DNA of 64,000 nucleotides from Thomasclavelia ramosa DSM 1402 (GTDB lineage Bacteria; Bacillota_I; Bacilli_A; Erysipelotrichales; Coprobacillaceae), in contig NZ_CP036346.1 in NCBI RefSeq assembly GCF_014131695.1, positions 620,001-684,000 on the forward strand, given 5' to 3'. The translations under genes and the position numbers were made by a program. The notes under the pieces are model-generated. The model worked only from the letters and a program-made list of their open reading frames with translations. It did not search any database and was not told where the DNA came from. Positions 37,082-45,716 of this stretch are shown piece by piece (the first letter of the stretch is position 1; each line of letters starts with the position of its first letter).

Positions 37082-37648
37082 TTAATGTAAATAAATTTGC
37101 AGCTTACTATCAGTTTTAAAACGACCGGTTAGAGTACTTGTGACAGTAGTGCTATTAACTTTTTTGATTCCACGAGATGACATACAGCTATGTTTACCTT
37201 CAATGATTACAGCGATATCTTTAGAGTTTGTTACTAGACTAATAATTTCAGCAATATCTGTTCCGATTCGTTCTTGAAGTTGTAGACGTCTCGCTGCCAT
37301 ATCAGCAATCCGTGCAATTTTACTAAGACCAATTACTTTACCACAAGGAATATAAGCAACCGTAACTTTCATGTCATACATTAAAGCGAGGTGATGCTCG
37401 CAATAACTAAAGATATCAATATCCTTGATTACAACAACCTCTTGATTATCGAAGTCTAAATCGTCAATAAATGTTTTATCAAACATCGTTGCAATTTCTA
37501 GATTACTATAGTTCATTCCAGCAAAAACTTCGCCATACATCTTCGCCACTCGTTTAGGCGTATCTTTTAATCCTTCGCGTTCTGGATCATCACCTAAGGC
37601 TTTAAGAATACCGTAGATGTGTTCCTCTATTTTTTTAGTATCAATCAT
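37082..37648 (-). CDS. folE: GTP cyclohydrolase I
   Basis: Opens GTP to dihydroneopterin triphosphate, the first step shared by folate and queuosine synthesis; its place here says it feeds QueD. 188 residues from the ATG at 37648, with GAGGTG inside the queE tail; the stop of queE is one base away. Zinc and catalytic residues: YCEHHLA (Cys, His, His), [23 protein letters not shown], and KHSCMSSRG (second Cys, catalytic region). Confidence 0.97.
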   Translation of the reverse strand: MIDTKKIEEHIYGILKALGDDPEREGLKDTPKRVAKMYGEVFAGMNYSNLEIATMFDKTFIDDLDFDNQEVVVIKDIDIFSYCEHHLALMYDMKVTVAYIPCGKVIGLSKIARIADMAARRLQLQERIGTDIAEIISLVTNSKDIAVIIEGKHSCMSSRGIKKVNSTTVTSTLTGRFKTDSKLQIYLH

Positions 37649-37649
37649 T

Positions 37650-38312
37650 TTAGACACCTCTTTGATTAACATCCCAAATGAATTTGTGCATTTGTAGTTG
37701 CATATTAATACCATTTAGATGATGTTTGACCATATAATCGACGATCATCCGTGGTTCAATCTTACCAAAGACTGGGCTAAAATAAACTTTGGTACGATTG
37801 ACAAGGTCATAAGTATCAATTATTTCTTTTGCTTTATTTAAATCACTGAGATTGCTAACTACAAATTTAACAACATCATTTTTAGTCAAATATTGATAGT
37901 TATTTAAGCACATTTCATTTTCCATTGTACTGCTAGGTACTTTATAATCTAAAGTAAAGATTGGTCGAGTTTCTTTAATAAAGGGTTTAATATCAATACT
38001 ACCATTAGTCTCAATTTCAACACTAAAACCATTTTTAAGCAGTAAATCAATTAAATAATCAATATTTTGTTGAAGTAATGGTTCACCACCAGTTAAAGTG
38101 ACATTAACGACTTTATTTGCTTTTAAATAATCTAGGATATTTTGAGCACTTAAAAGTTCATAATTGCTATTTGAATCATTAGCATACCTAGTATCACAAT
38201 AACTACAATTTAAATTGCAATAATGAAAACGAATAAAGGCGGCTAATTGACCTGCACGACTTCCTTCACCGTTAATACTAATAAATTTTTCAACAACCTT
38301 ATAATTATTCAT
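37650..38312 (-). CDS. queE: 7-carboxy-7-deazaguanine synthase (radical SAM)
   Basis: Radical ring contraction of 6-carboxy-tetrahydropterin to CDG. 220 residues. Radical SAM cluster [15 protein letters not shown] (CxxxCxxC), [19 protein letters not shown] at the N-terminus, SAM-binding [13 protein letters not shown], and ETNGSIDI. It overlaps queD by four bases (ATGA), so the first two genes are translationally coupled. Confidence 0.96.
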   Translation of the reverse strand: MNNYKVVEKFISINGEGSRAGQLAAFIRFHYCNLNCSYCDTRYANDSNSNYELLSAQNILDYLKANKVVNVTLTGGEPLLQQNIDYLIDLLLKNGFSVEIETNGSIDIKPFIKETRPIFTLDYKVPSSTMENEMCLNNYQYLTKNDVVKFVVSNLSDLNKAKEIIDTYDLVNRTKVYFSPVFGKIEPRMIVDYMVKHHLNGINMQLQMHKFIWDVNQRGV

Positions 38313-38731
38313 AATTTACCTCGATAACTTGCACAGTTATTTGGGGTTTCATATACATCAAGACAATCAACTAAATAATTTTTACTTAAAGCCTCGTAAA
38401 TATACTTAGCTAAATTTTCAGCAGTTGGACGAAATGGTAAGTTGATTATTTTGAAATTTTCATCGATCAGTGCTTGGTATAGTTTTTCTGATAAACTGCC
38501 TGTTTCAATAATTAAAGCATGATCAAAACTATCTGCGATAATTTTTAAATCTTTTTTTAAATCTCCAAAATCAGTTACCATTCCTTTATTTTGGGGATCT
38601 TCTAGCAGTTTTTCACTTTTGATAGTTGCAATGACTTTCCAGCGATGACCATGAATATTAGCACATTTACCATGATAACCAGCTAAAAAATGTGCACTAT
38701 CAAAACTTTGTTCCGTTTTTAAAAAATACAT
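38309..38731 (-). CDS. queD: 6-carboxy-5,6,7,8-tetrahydropterin synthase
   Basis: Converts dihydroneopterin triphosphate to 6-carboxytetrahydropterin. 140 residues from the ATG at 38731, directly behind AAGGAGGAAAG; the longer open frame to 38806 reads into the riboswitch terminator and is not used. Zinc histidines in FDSAHFLAGYHGKCANIHGH; catalytic-type Cys in GKCANIHGH; C-terminal YETPNNCASY with Glu and Cys. First gene of the riboswitch-controlled operon. Confidence 0.96.
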   Translation of the reverse strand: MYFLKTEQSFDSAHFLAGYHGKCANIHGHRWKVIATIKSEKLLEDPQNKGMVTDFGDLKKDLKIIADSFDHALIIETGSLSEKLYQALIDENFKIINLPFRPTAENLAKYIYEALSKNYLVDCLDVYETPNNCASYRGKL

Positions 38732-38754
38732 CTTTCCTCCTTCTATACCATCAA

Positions 38755-38787
38755 ATAAAAAAGCAGGCTCACTAAAAAGCCTGCTTA
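38755..38787 (-). terminator. Riboswitch expression-platform terminator
   Basis: On the minus strand AAGCAGGCT pairs with AGCCTGCTT around a short T-rich loop and runs into TTTTTT, between the aptamer and queD. It is a strong intrinsic terminator placed before the first gene of the operon, as expected for ligand-dependent termination. Confidence 0.9.
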
Positions 38788-38807
38788 AAAACAACATAAA
38801 AAGCATA

Positions 38808-38853
38808 GCCCTAGTTTTGTTTATAGACAGGATGGTACAAATGAACTGTCTAT
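38808..38853 (-). promoter_or_regulatory. PreQ1-I-like riboswitch aptamer
   Basis: The transcript has a P1 stem AGACAG (38851-38846) with CTGTCT (38830-38825). The loop starts GTTC as in the B. subtilis que aptamer and contains TACC. The stem is followed at once by the A-rich tail ATAAACAAAACTAGG, matching the conserved ATAAAAAACTAA that forms the pseudoknot and ligand pocket. Loop 1 is a few bases longer than in B. subtilis. Its position, between promoter and terminator of the queDE-folE-queCF operon, fits feedback by preQ1. Confidence 0.82.
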
Positions 38854-38857
38854 AGTA

Positions 38858-38885
38858 ATAGTATCTTAAATTGGAGGATTGTCAA
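38858..38885 (-). promoter_or_regulatory. Sigma-A promoter of the que operon
   Basis: Minus strand TTGACA (38885-38880), 16-bp spacer, TACTAT (38863-38858). The transcript start would fall close to 38851, right at the aptamer. Confidence 0.75.
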
Positions 38886-38922
38886 GAAAATTGAATAAAC
38901 TTAATAAAATGCGTAAAAATAT

Positions 38923-38950
38923 GTAAAGAAAAGTTAAGAATTTGTTAACA
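38923..38950 (+). promoter_or_regulatory. Candidate Pho box
   Basis: GTAAAG (38923), TTAAGA (38934) and TTAACA (38945) are spaced by exactly 11 bp, as in PhoP boxes built from TTWACA-like direct repeats with 5-bp gaps; a weaker CGTAAA lies another 11 bp upstream. TATGTT at 38972 could be the -10. It precedes the Na/Pi cotransporter gene by 56 bases. Based on pattern and context. Confidence 0.5.
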
Positions 38951-39005
38951 ATCTTTGCAGTATGTAAATTTTATGTTAAAGTAACCGTGTAACAGGGGGA
39001 ATAAG

Positions 39006-40658
39006 ATGGAACTTACAGATTTCTTTGCTATGTTTGGTGGTTTAGCGCTATTTTTATACGGGATGACGATGATGTCAAATGGTCTCGAATTAGCAGCTGG
39101 AAACAAAATGAAAACAATTTTAGAAAAACTTACGACGAATCGCTTTCTAGGCGTTGGAGTAGGAGCAGTTATTACTGCAGTAATCCAATCATCATCTGCA
39201 ACTACAGTCATGACTGTTGGGTTTGTTAATGCTGGGTTGATGAAATTGGAAAATGCGGTTTGGGTAATTATGGGTGCTAATATCGGTACTACAATTACAG
39301 GTCAATTGATCGCAATTGATATTACAGCTTTAGCACCAGTTATTGCATTTGTCGGTGTTGCTTTAATTGCTTTTTTCAAAAGTAAAAAACTTGATGCAAT
39401 TGGTGGTATTATTGCGGGACTCGGAATTCTCTTCATGGGAATGGAAATGATGTCTAGTGCGATGGTACCGCTTAGAAGTTCACCGGAATTTGTTAATCTT
39501 GTCACTACGTTTGAAAATCCATTAATCGGTATTTTAGTTGGTGCTGGATTCACAGCGATAATTCAAAGTTCTTCAGCTTCGGTTGGGATTTTGCAAGCTT
39601 TAGCGATGAGTGGCGTAATTACTTTACCATCAGCAATATATGTATTATTTGGTCAAAATATTGGTACATGTATTACTGCCGTTTTAGCTAGTATTGGAAC
39701 AGGGCGTAATGCAAAACGTACAACGATCATTCATCTTTCATTTAATATTATTGGAACGATCGTCTTTGTTTTTATTAGTATGTTAACACCGTTTGCATCA
39801 TTTATGCAGTCATTGACGCCAACAAATATTCCGGCACAAATTGCTAATGTACATACGGTATTCAATGTTGTTACAACATTATTATTGCTGCCATTCGGGG
39901 CGCAGTTAGTTAAATTGTCATATTTGGTTTTACCTGAAAAAGAAGGTTTTGAAGATAAATTATCTGTTAAGTTCTTGGATAATAGTATCTTTACCAATGA
40001 TTATCACATTGGAACTAGTGCAATCGCTAACACACAATTATTTAATGAAACACAAAATATGTTAAATATAGTTCAAAAAAATGTTCAAAGAGCTTTTGAT
40101 TTAATTATTAAGTATGATGAAAAGACACATGAAAAATTATTAAAAGATGAACAATATATTGATTATTTAAACAAAGAAATTATTCAGTTTACAACCAATG
40201 CTATTTCTAATGAATTTCCAATCGATGATTCTAAATCAATTGGCTTATTCTTAAAAACGGCTGGAGATTTAGAACGAGTTGGAGATCATGCGGTTAATAT
40301 TGCTGAACGTGCTGAGAAATTATATAGTGAAGATGAACATTTTTCAGATGAAGCGATGAGAGAAATTAAAATTATGAATGACCTGACAAGAAATATCTTA
40401 GAGGAATTAAATGTCTTAAATCGCGATGAACTTCATAACATTGTTGAAAAAGTTGATGTTATTGAAGATAGTATTGATATTACAACACATGAATTTTCAC
40501 TTAATCAGTTAAGACGTTTGCGAGATAAAAAATGTACGCCGGAACATAGTGCATTATATACAGAAACATTAATTGATTTTGAAAGAATTGGTGATCATGG
40601 TTTAAACATTGCCGTTGCTTTTGATGAAATAAAAGATGATTTAACAGAAATGGCTTAA
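39006..40658 (+). CDS. Na/Pi cotransporter family protein with PhoU domain
   Basis: 550 residues. Two inverted Na/Pi cotransporter repeats with the QSSSATT/QSSSAS signatures (VIQSSSATTVMTVGFVNAG and IIQSSSASVGILQALAMSG) across about eight helices up to about residue 310. The C-terminal half (about 335-545) is a PhoU-like helical bundle with the acidic metal motifs DLERVGDHAVNIAERA and DFERIGDHGLNIAVAF. Imports (or balances) inorganic phosphate with sodium. GGGGGA precedes the ATG. Likely phosphate-regulated through the upstream repeats. Confidence 0.93.
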   Translation: MELTDFFAMFGGLALFLYGMTMMSNGLELAAGNKMKTILEKLTTNRFLGVGVGAVITAVIQSSSATTVMTVGFVNAGLMKLENAVWVIMGANIGTTITGQLIAIDITALAPVIAFVGVALIAFFKSKKLDAIGGIIAGLGILFMGMEMMSSAMVPLRSSPEFVNLVTTFENPLIGILVGAGFTAIIQSSSASVGILQALAMSGVITLPSAIYVLFGQNIGTCITAVLASIGTGRNAKRTTIIHLSFNIIGTIVFVFISMLTPFASFMQSLTPTNIPAQIANVHTVFNVVTTLLLLPFGAQLVKLSYLVLPEKEGFEDKLSVKFLDNSIFTNDYHIGTSAIANTQLFNETQNMLNIVQKNVQRAFDLIIKYDEKTHEKLLKDEQYIDYLNKEIIQFTTNAISNEFPIDDSKSIGLFLKTAGDLERVGDHAVNIAERAEKLYSEDEHFSDEAMREIKIMNDLTRNILEELNVLNRDELHNIVEKVDVIEDSIDITTHEFSLNQLRRLRDKKCTPEHSALYTETLIDFERIGDHGLNIAVAFDEIKDDLTEMA

Positions 40659-40685
40659 CTAGCTGCTTATGCAGCTAGTTTTTTT
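40657..40685 (+). terminator. Rho-independent terminator
   Basis: AACTAGCTGC, loop TTAT, GCAGCTAGTT and more T; overlaps the stop codon of the Na/Pi transporter gene. Confidence 0.92.
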
Positions 40686-40720
40686 ATAAAAATAAAATCA
40701 TATTGAAAGGGTAGATGATC

Positions 40721-41447
40721 TTATTTATTTAATAATTTATTTAATAGACCGGCACGATTATTAATAAAGAGTTCTGTTATTTGATAACTCTCAGTATCTT
40801 GATAATCAATAGGTGTTATCTCTTTTGAGTCAAAATTAAGTATTTTTGCCTCAGGGATTCCTAATAGGATCGGTGAATGACTAGCAATAATAAACTGTGA
40901 GCCCTGCTTTGCTAATTCATAAATAGTAATTAATAAAGTTAGCTGGCGCTGGGGTGATAATGAGGCTTCAGGTTCGTCAAGAATATATAGACTATTCTGA
41001 TTAAAACGATTTTGAATCAATGTTAAAAAACTTTCACTATGTGATTGCTGGTGTAATGATTTACCACCATAATAGCGATAGGGATTAAAAACATTTTTTT
41101 CATATCATTCTAATTGTGTTGCGACATTATAAAAACTTTCTGCCCTTAAAAAGAAGCCTTCATCAGGACGACGATAACCACGATCAAGGATTATTGCATG
41201 ATGCAAAGATGAATGAGTATTGTTAGTGTGAAAATTAAAGTTCAAAGTTCCCCCCTCAGGGTTAAAGCCATATTTAATAGCGATTGCTTCTAATAAAGTG
41301 GATTTTCCTGTGCCGTTTTCTCCAACAAAAAAGGTAATCGGATTATCAAAAATCAAAGTATTTAATTGTAGCAATTGTATTTAGATAACTGTTTCGCTCG
41401 ATTAAATCATGATCAATAGTTATACGATTTATAAAATAGGTACTCAT
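40721..41447 (-). pseudogene. AAA ATPase (COG3910-like), interrupted by a stop and a frameshift
   Basis: The start is ATG 41447 behind GAGGTGATGAA: MSTYFINRITIDHDLIERN. The frame then shifts near 41370, and continues with the Walker A FFVGENGTGKSTLLEAIA and GFFLRAESFYNVAT. An in-frame TGA (41104-41102) interrupts it, and the same frame resumes with YGGKSLHQQSHSESFLTL (signature-like), Walker B LYILDEPEASLSPQRQ and IIASHSPILL. So one family protein of about 240 residues carries two separate lesions. Cellular role of this ATPase group is unknown. Confidence 0.87.
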
Positions 41448-41564
41448 TTCATCACCTCTAGTTTAATCATAATACAATTTATTGTGATAATCTATTTTTA
41501 ATTAATAGATAGTACATATTTTAATGATATAATAAAAGAATAAATAAAGGTGGGAGGATATATT

Positions 41565-42332
41565 ATGAAGATTGATCGGACATATGCAATTTATTTTTCA
41601 CCAACTTACACTTCCAAGAAGTCAGCTGTTAGTATTGCTCGTGGACTTGAGGGAGAGTTAAGTGAAATTGATTTAACACTAGAAGAAACGATTCCAGAGA
41701 TGACATTTAGTCGTCATGATATTGTAGTTTTTGGTTTTCCGGTTTACGGTGGAAGAATTCTTCACGAGGCTTTGGAACGGTTAAAATCATTTCGGGGTGA
41801 TCATACATCATGTGTAATTACTGTTACATATGGAAACCGTCATTATGATGATGCATTATTAGAATTATTTAATACTGTTAAGGAGCAAGGATTTATTCCT
41901 ATTGCTGGTGCAGCTTTAGTGGGTGAACATACTTATGGTCAAATTCAAGTGGGTCGTCCTAATCGTGATGACTTATATCGTGATGAATTGTTTGGTAGTT
42001 TGGTGCGGCTAAAAATTAAAGATGATAATTTTTCATTTGTTTCAGTACCAGGGAAATACCCATATAAAGAAGGAGGAACTGGGGGAAAATTTCGCCCAGA
42101 AACTAATGAACAGTGCAGCGGCTGTGGGGTTTGCGTCAATATGTGTCCTACAAATGCTATTGATATAGAAGATTGTAAGACAATTAATAATGATTGTATT
42201 GCTTGTTTTAGATGTATTCGTATTTGCCCAGTCCATGCTAAGAGTATGAATAACAATCAAGAATATCAAACATTTGCAGAAAGTTTTAGCAAGAAACTGG
42301 CAACACCTAGGGAAAATGAATACTTTATTTAA
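41565..42332 (+). CDS. EFR1-type flavodoxin-ferredoxin protein
   Basis: 255 residues from the ATG at 41565 (GGAGG nine bases upstream). Flavodoxin-like N-terminus (AIYFSPTYTSKKSA binds FMN phosphate; VFGFPVYGGRI) followed by a two-cluster ferredoxin: CSGCGVCVNMCPTNAI and CIACFRCIRICPVHA. EFR1 proteins are common in anaerobes and probably shuttle electrons between ferredoxin and flavin enzymes; partner unknown. Stands alone. Confidence 0.93.
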   Translation: MKIDRTYAIYFSPTYTSKKSAVSIARGLEGELSEIDLTLEETIPEMTFSRHDIVVFGFPVYGGRILHEALERLKSFRGDHTSCVITVTYGNRHYDDALLELFNTVKEQGFIPIAGAALVGEHTYGQIQVGRPNRDDLYRDELFGSLVRLKIKDDNFSFVSVPGKYPYKEGGTGGKFRPETNEQCSGCGVCVNMCPTNAIDIEDCKTINNDCIACFRCIRICPVHAKSMNNNQEYQTFAESFSKKLATPRENEYFI

Positions 42333-42483
42333 ATTTTTGAGTTTTTTATTAAGCTTTAAGAGATTTTAAAATGTCAGAAAGATAGGCTTTTATGAAACTG
42401 GTGAGAAAATTATTTTCTTGCTAGTTTTTCTATTTGTAATCTATGTATAATATATCTATGAAGATTAGACGGAGGAAATAATA

Positions 42484-43455
42484 ATGAAAAAATTAAATTG
42501 GGGAATTATTGGCAGTGGTGTAATTGCTAATGAAATGGCTCAGGCTTTGTTGGATGTAAATGGGGAGATATATGCGGTTGGACATCGTGATATGAATAAA
42601 GCAATTGATTTTGCAATGAAATATAAAATTAAAAATGCTTATGGAAGTGTTGAGGAATTATTAAATGATCCTGATGTTGATGTTGTTTATATTGCAACAC
42701 CCCATAATAGTCATTATGAAATCATGAAACAGGCTGTAGCAGTGAAAAAGCATGTTTTATGTGAAAAAGCAATTACTGTAAATGATCGTCAATTGGAAGA
42801 AATAGTTGCTTTAGCTAAGAAAAATAATGTTGTTGTACAAGAGGCTATGACAATTTTCCATATGCCGCTATACAAAAAATTAAAGGAAATGGTTGCTGCA
42901 GGAGTAATTGGAAATGTAAAAATGATTCAAGTCAATTTTGGCAGCTGTAAAGAATATGATGTTAATAATCGTTTCTTTTCAAAAGAATTAGCTGGTGGGG
43001 CATTATTAGATATTGGTGTTTATGCAACAAGTTTTGCCCGGTACTTTTTATCATCAAAACCTAATGTTGTAATTACAACTGCTGATTATTTTGAAACTGG
43101 GGTTGATGAACAATCAGGAATCATTATGAAAAATCAAGATGGTCAAATGGTTGTAATGGCTCTAACAATGCGTGCAAAACAACCGAAGCGTGGGGTCATA
43201 TCAGGAGAATTGGGGTATATAGAAATTAATAATTATCCGCGGAGTAATCAAGCAACGATAACTTATACTAAAGATGGTCATCAGGAAGTCATTGAATGTG
43301 GTGATGATAAACAGGGACTACAATACGAAGTTATTGATATGCAAGATTATATTATAAATAATCTTGGTGAATATGAATTACAGTTAACTCGGGATGTAAG
43401 TTCACTGCTAAGTCAAATTCGGACTCAATGGGGAATGATTTATCCATTTGAATAA
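42484..43455 (+). CDS. Gfo/Idh/MocA family oxidoreductase
   Basis: 323 residues, intact. Rossmann motif WGIIGSGVIANEM at the N-terminus, CEKAITV (catalytic-type Glu-Lys) near residue 93, then the alpha/beta domain with GGALLDIGVYATSFARYF holding the substrate Asp/Tyr. Acts on sugars, inositol or related diols with NAD(P); substrate unknown. GGAGG precedes the ATG and TATAAT lies about 35 bases upstream. It is a homologue of the frameshifted gene at 7839-8791 but clearly diverged. Confidence 0.93.
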   Translation: MKKLNWGIIGSGVIANEMAQALLDVNGEIYAVGHRDMNKAIDFAMKYKIKNAYGSVEELLNDPDVDVVYIATPHNSHYEIMKQAVAVKKHVLCEKAITVNDRQLEEIVALAKKNNVVVQEAMTIFHMPLYKKLKEMVAAGVIGNVKMIQVNFGSCKEYDVNNRFFSKELAGGALLDIGVYATSFARYFLSSKPNVVITTADYFETGVDEQSGIIMKNQDGQMVVMALTMRAKQPKRGVISGELGYIEINNYPRSNQATITYTKDGHQEVIECGDDKQGLQYEVIDMQDYIINNLGEYELQLTRDVSSLLSQIRTQWGMIYPFE

Positions 43456-43496
43456 TTTAACATTTAAGAGGGGATGATGATTAAGAATTATTATGC

Positions 43497-43956
43497 ATGA
43501 TTAGTGTACTGATTTTTGCTGATATTTTCATTGTTACATTTATTAGTGTGGCACTTCAACATCAAATGAAAGCTCTAAAAATATATCGACTTATAAAAAA
43601 CAATTGTTAGTTTTAGATAGCAGTGATAATTTTTGGAATGAGGAACGAATAAAAAAAAGTAGAAAACCGTTATTATGCGATTTAAATGTCATGGTCAAAT
43701 CAAGATCATGAAACATTAAAAGATTATTTGCCCCCACATTGTTAGAAAAATGGGAAACTAAGAAGGAACGTATAAAAAAGATTAAATTATTGGATATGGT
43801 TGTTGAACTATACGATAGAAAATGATAATGAGGATTGTTTGTGGGCTTATATTGAGGAGAAAATAGAGTAATTACGTGTGAAACAAAAGCTTTTGTAGAA
43901 TACTGGAAATTTATAAGAAATAGTAATAATATATGTTTAGATAAGTTTGAAAATTG
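43497..43956 (+). pseudogene. Decayed Tim44-like-domain gene
   Basis: No single frame is open, but consecutive frames give one coherent chain: a membrane segment (MISVLIFADIFIVTFISVAL), FWNEERIKK, VENRYYAI then a stop, MSWSNQDHETLKDYLPP, a frame change in a C5 run (43730s), LLEKWETKKERIKK, IKLLDMVVELYDR, ENDNEDCLWAYIEEK, and FVEYWKFIR. This order matches bacterial Tim44/TIM44-like lipoproteins and membrane proteins (YYAIQ-AW---D-E-L--YL). Several nonsense and frameshift lesions make it a true pseudogene. The rest of the 43456-44151 gap holds nothing recognisable. Confidence 0.6.
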
Positions 43957-44125
43957 ATTGGAAAGAATTGTTATGAAAAGTTCAAATCAAAATTTGAATA
44001 TAGTAATAGGGTGTTTGAAAAGGTGCTATTTAATTATAAAATTTATCAATTTTGTATAAGTAGTCTTGGGAAAACTGTGAGCAGGATAGTTTTATGATAT
44101 ATTATTTAAATTTTGAATAATAAAG

Positions 44126-44156
44126 AATAGACGTGTGAAATATTCGCACGTCTATT
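44126..44156. terminator. Terminator hairpin
   Basis: AATAGACGTG and CACGTCTATT form a 10-bp stem around an 11-base loop; it overlaps the stop of the minus-strand membrane gene. Confidence 0.75.
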
Positions 44157-44790
44157 TATATAGATTTGGTTTGATTATTTTGTTATGAATGATGCGTTCA
44201 ATATATTCGTATACAGTAATACTGCGATCGTTCATTGCTAAAACTAAATGGTAGGGATCTTTAAAGTTTTTTACATGACTTTTAAGAAGATTAGCTAACT
44301 CAATAATATGCTCATTATTTGAAGTTAAATCTGTTTTAATAACCATCTGTTCATTAATCTTAAAATAAATTGGATGAGCGACTTCACTTCCAAATGAGTG
44401 TATTCTAAATGTTTGATTATACCATCCAATTTCACATTTTTTAATATCCTTAAAGGCAATTTTATCTTGATACATTTCTTTATTAAAAAGCGTATTAATA
44501 ATTAATTTAAGGATATTAAAATAACTTGTTGATTTATAATAATATATATATTGATTATCATATCCGTGCTGGCGGTAAAATAACGCTCTTACAGTGAAGA
44601 TGAAGTAAGTGATAAAGAAAATTATTCCAATTGTAATGATGGCTGGAGCCCAATAAGGACTATTTAAATTTTTGGCCCAAGTACTTTTAGCTGCGAGTAA
44701 GACAATGATCAGCATGATACTCCATAAACCAGCTAATAATAATAAAGATAAGATTTTTTGTTTAGATGCTTTTGTAGATAGTGTTTTCAT
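44152..44790 (-). CDS. Membrane protein paired with LytTR regulator
   Basis: 212 residues of no family I recognise. Two membrane helices near the N-terminus (about 15-37 and 45-70), then a cytoplasmic C-terminal domain of about 140 residues with alternating strands and a final helix (DIKKCEIGWYNQTFRIHSF, HLVLAMNDRSITVYEYIERI), possibly PH-like. It overlaps the LytTR gene by four bases, so the pair is translationally coupled. Two-gene LytTR plus membrane-protein operons in Bacillota often encode a regulator and its inhibitor or effector (inference). Confidence 0.72.
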   Translation of the reverse strand: MKTLSTKASKQKILSLLLLAGLWSIMLIIVLLAAKSTWAKNLNSPYWAPAIITIGIIFFITYFIFTVRALFYRQHGYDNQYIYYYKSTSYFNILKLIINTLFNKEMYQDKIAFKDIKKCEIGWYNQTFRIHSFGSEVAHPIYFKINEQMVIKTDLTSNNEHIIELANLLKSHVKNFKDPYHLVLAMNDRSITVYEYIERIIHNKIIKPNLYK

Positions 44791-45494
44791 TTTTTTAGTT
44801 TCCTTTCTGTAAAAGAAATAGCATGTTTTTTTAACACTACAAGTAAATCTTGATATCTTCTTCTTGAAATAGCAATATCTTTATTTTCGTAGTTTTTCAT
44901 AATTACATTTTCACTGTTTAAAGTAATTAATCTAAAGATATTGATAATTGCTGAACGTGAGATTTTAAAAAAGGTTTTTGGAAGCATTTTTTGTAGATAT
45001 TCAAAGTTTTGAATAAAAATGCGATATGTTTTGTCTAATGTGTTTAGATATGTCATGCGATTTAAATATTCAAAATAAACAATATCATTTGTTTGGGTAT
45101 TGACGATGCCCTGATCACTTTTAAATAGTAGTAATTTTCGTTTATCAAGATAATCGATGATATCTTGAATTGCTGGAACAAATTTCGCTTTAATATCTTG
45201 ATAGCGCAGATAGCTGGAAATATTAATACCTACTGCATCGAAAATAGTTGAACCGTCTTTTGAGATAATTAGTACAAGCATATCATTATTATTTTCAATT
45301 AATGTTTTAGCATAATTGATTCCTTGATTATCAAAAGAATCTTCAATAATACAGAAATCCATTTTTTTTGTAAATAACATTTCCTTATCATGAATCTCAA
45401 TGATACGATATTCACTGTCAATATTTTTAATGATTAGTTCCTTTAATTGTTTGATCACACTATTATCAACAACCATTAATCCAATTTTTTTCAT
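44787..45494 (-). CDS. LytTR-family regulator with degenerate receiver domain
   Basis: 235 residues. The N-terminal 120 resemble a response-regulator receiver but lack its chemistry: the acidic pocket is reduced (LMVVDN), the phospho-Asp position reads Glu (DFCIIED), and the conserved Lys is Tyr (YLRYQDI). The C-terminal 100 residues are a LytTR DNA-binding domain (NDIVYFEYLNRMTYL, FFKISRSAIINIFRL, ISRRRYQDLL). Likely phosphorylation-independent. Direct repeats of LytTR type lie just upstream, so it probably regulates its own operon. AGGAGA precedes the ATG. Confidence 0.9.
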   Translation of the reverse strand: MKKIGLMVVDNSVIKQLKELIIKNIDSEYRIIEIHDKEMLFTKKMDFCIIEDSFDNQGINYAKTLIENNNDMLVLIISKDGSTIFDAVGINISSYLRYQDIKAKFVPAIQDIIDYLDKRKLLLFKSDQGIVNTQTNDIVYFEYLNRMTYLNTLDKTYRIFIQNFEYLQKMLPKTFFKISRSAIINIFRLITLNSENVIMKNYENKDIAISRRRYQDLLVVLKKHAISFTERKLKK

Positions 45495-45537
45495 TTAGAA
45501 ATCTCCTTTATTACTTGCAGTTATCTTTTACACCTTT

Positions 45538-45608
45538 ATTATAGGGGCTTACTTTTAGTATATTTTAATTATTGTATGAATGGTATAGTTTATTGTATGA
45601 ATGGTATA
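45538..45608 (-). promoter_or_regulatory. LytTR operator (two 21-bp-phased direct repeats) and promoter
   Basis: ATTGTATGAATGGTATA occurs twice, at 45571-45587 and 45592-45608, start-to-start 21 bp, two helical turns. On the minus strand each reads TATACCATTCATACAAT; ACCATTCAT fits the LytTR half-site style. On that strand a TATAAT -10 lies at 45543-45538 with a poor -35 (AAAATA, 45566-45561), so the repeats end about five bases upstream of the -35, the position of a class II activator. The divergent gene at 45717 could also respond. Confidence 0.78.
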
Positions 45609-45716
45609 AAAAATATCTTTTGGACAATAAAATTAGTGATTTCTCATTACTTTTCGCTTGTAAAGTAGTAAAATTAAAGTATAGATAATGACTAAGATTA
45701 GGAGGAGGTGCAGATC

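Noticed and set aside
38732-38806. Longer queD start at 38806
   Set aside because: The extension is the riboswitch terminator; the ATG at 38731 has a perfect AAGGAGG.
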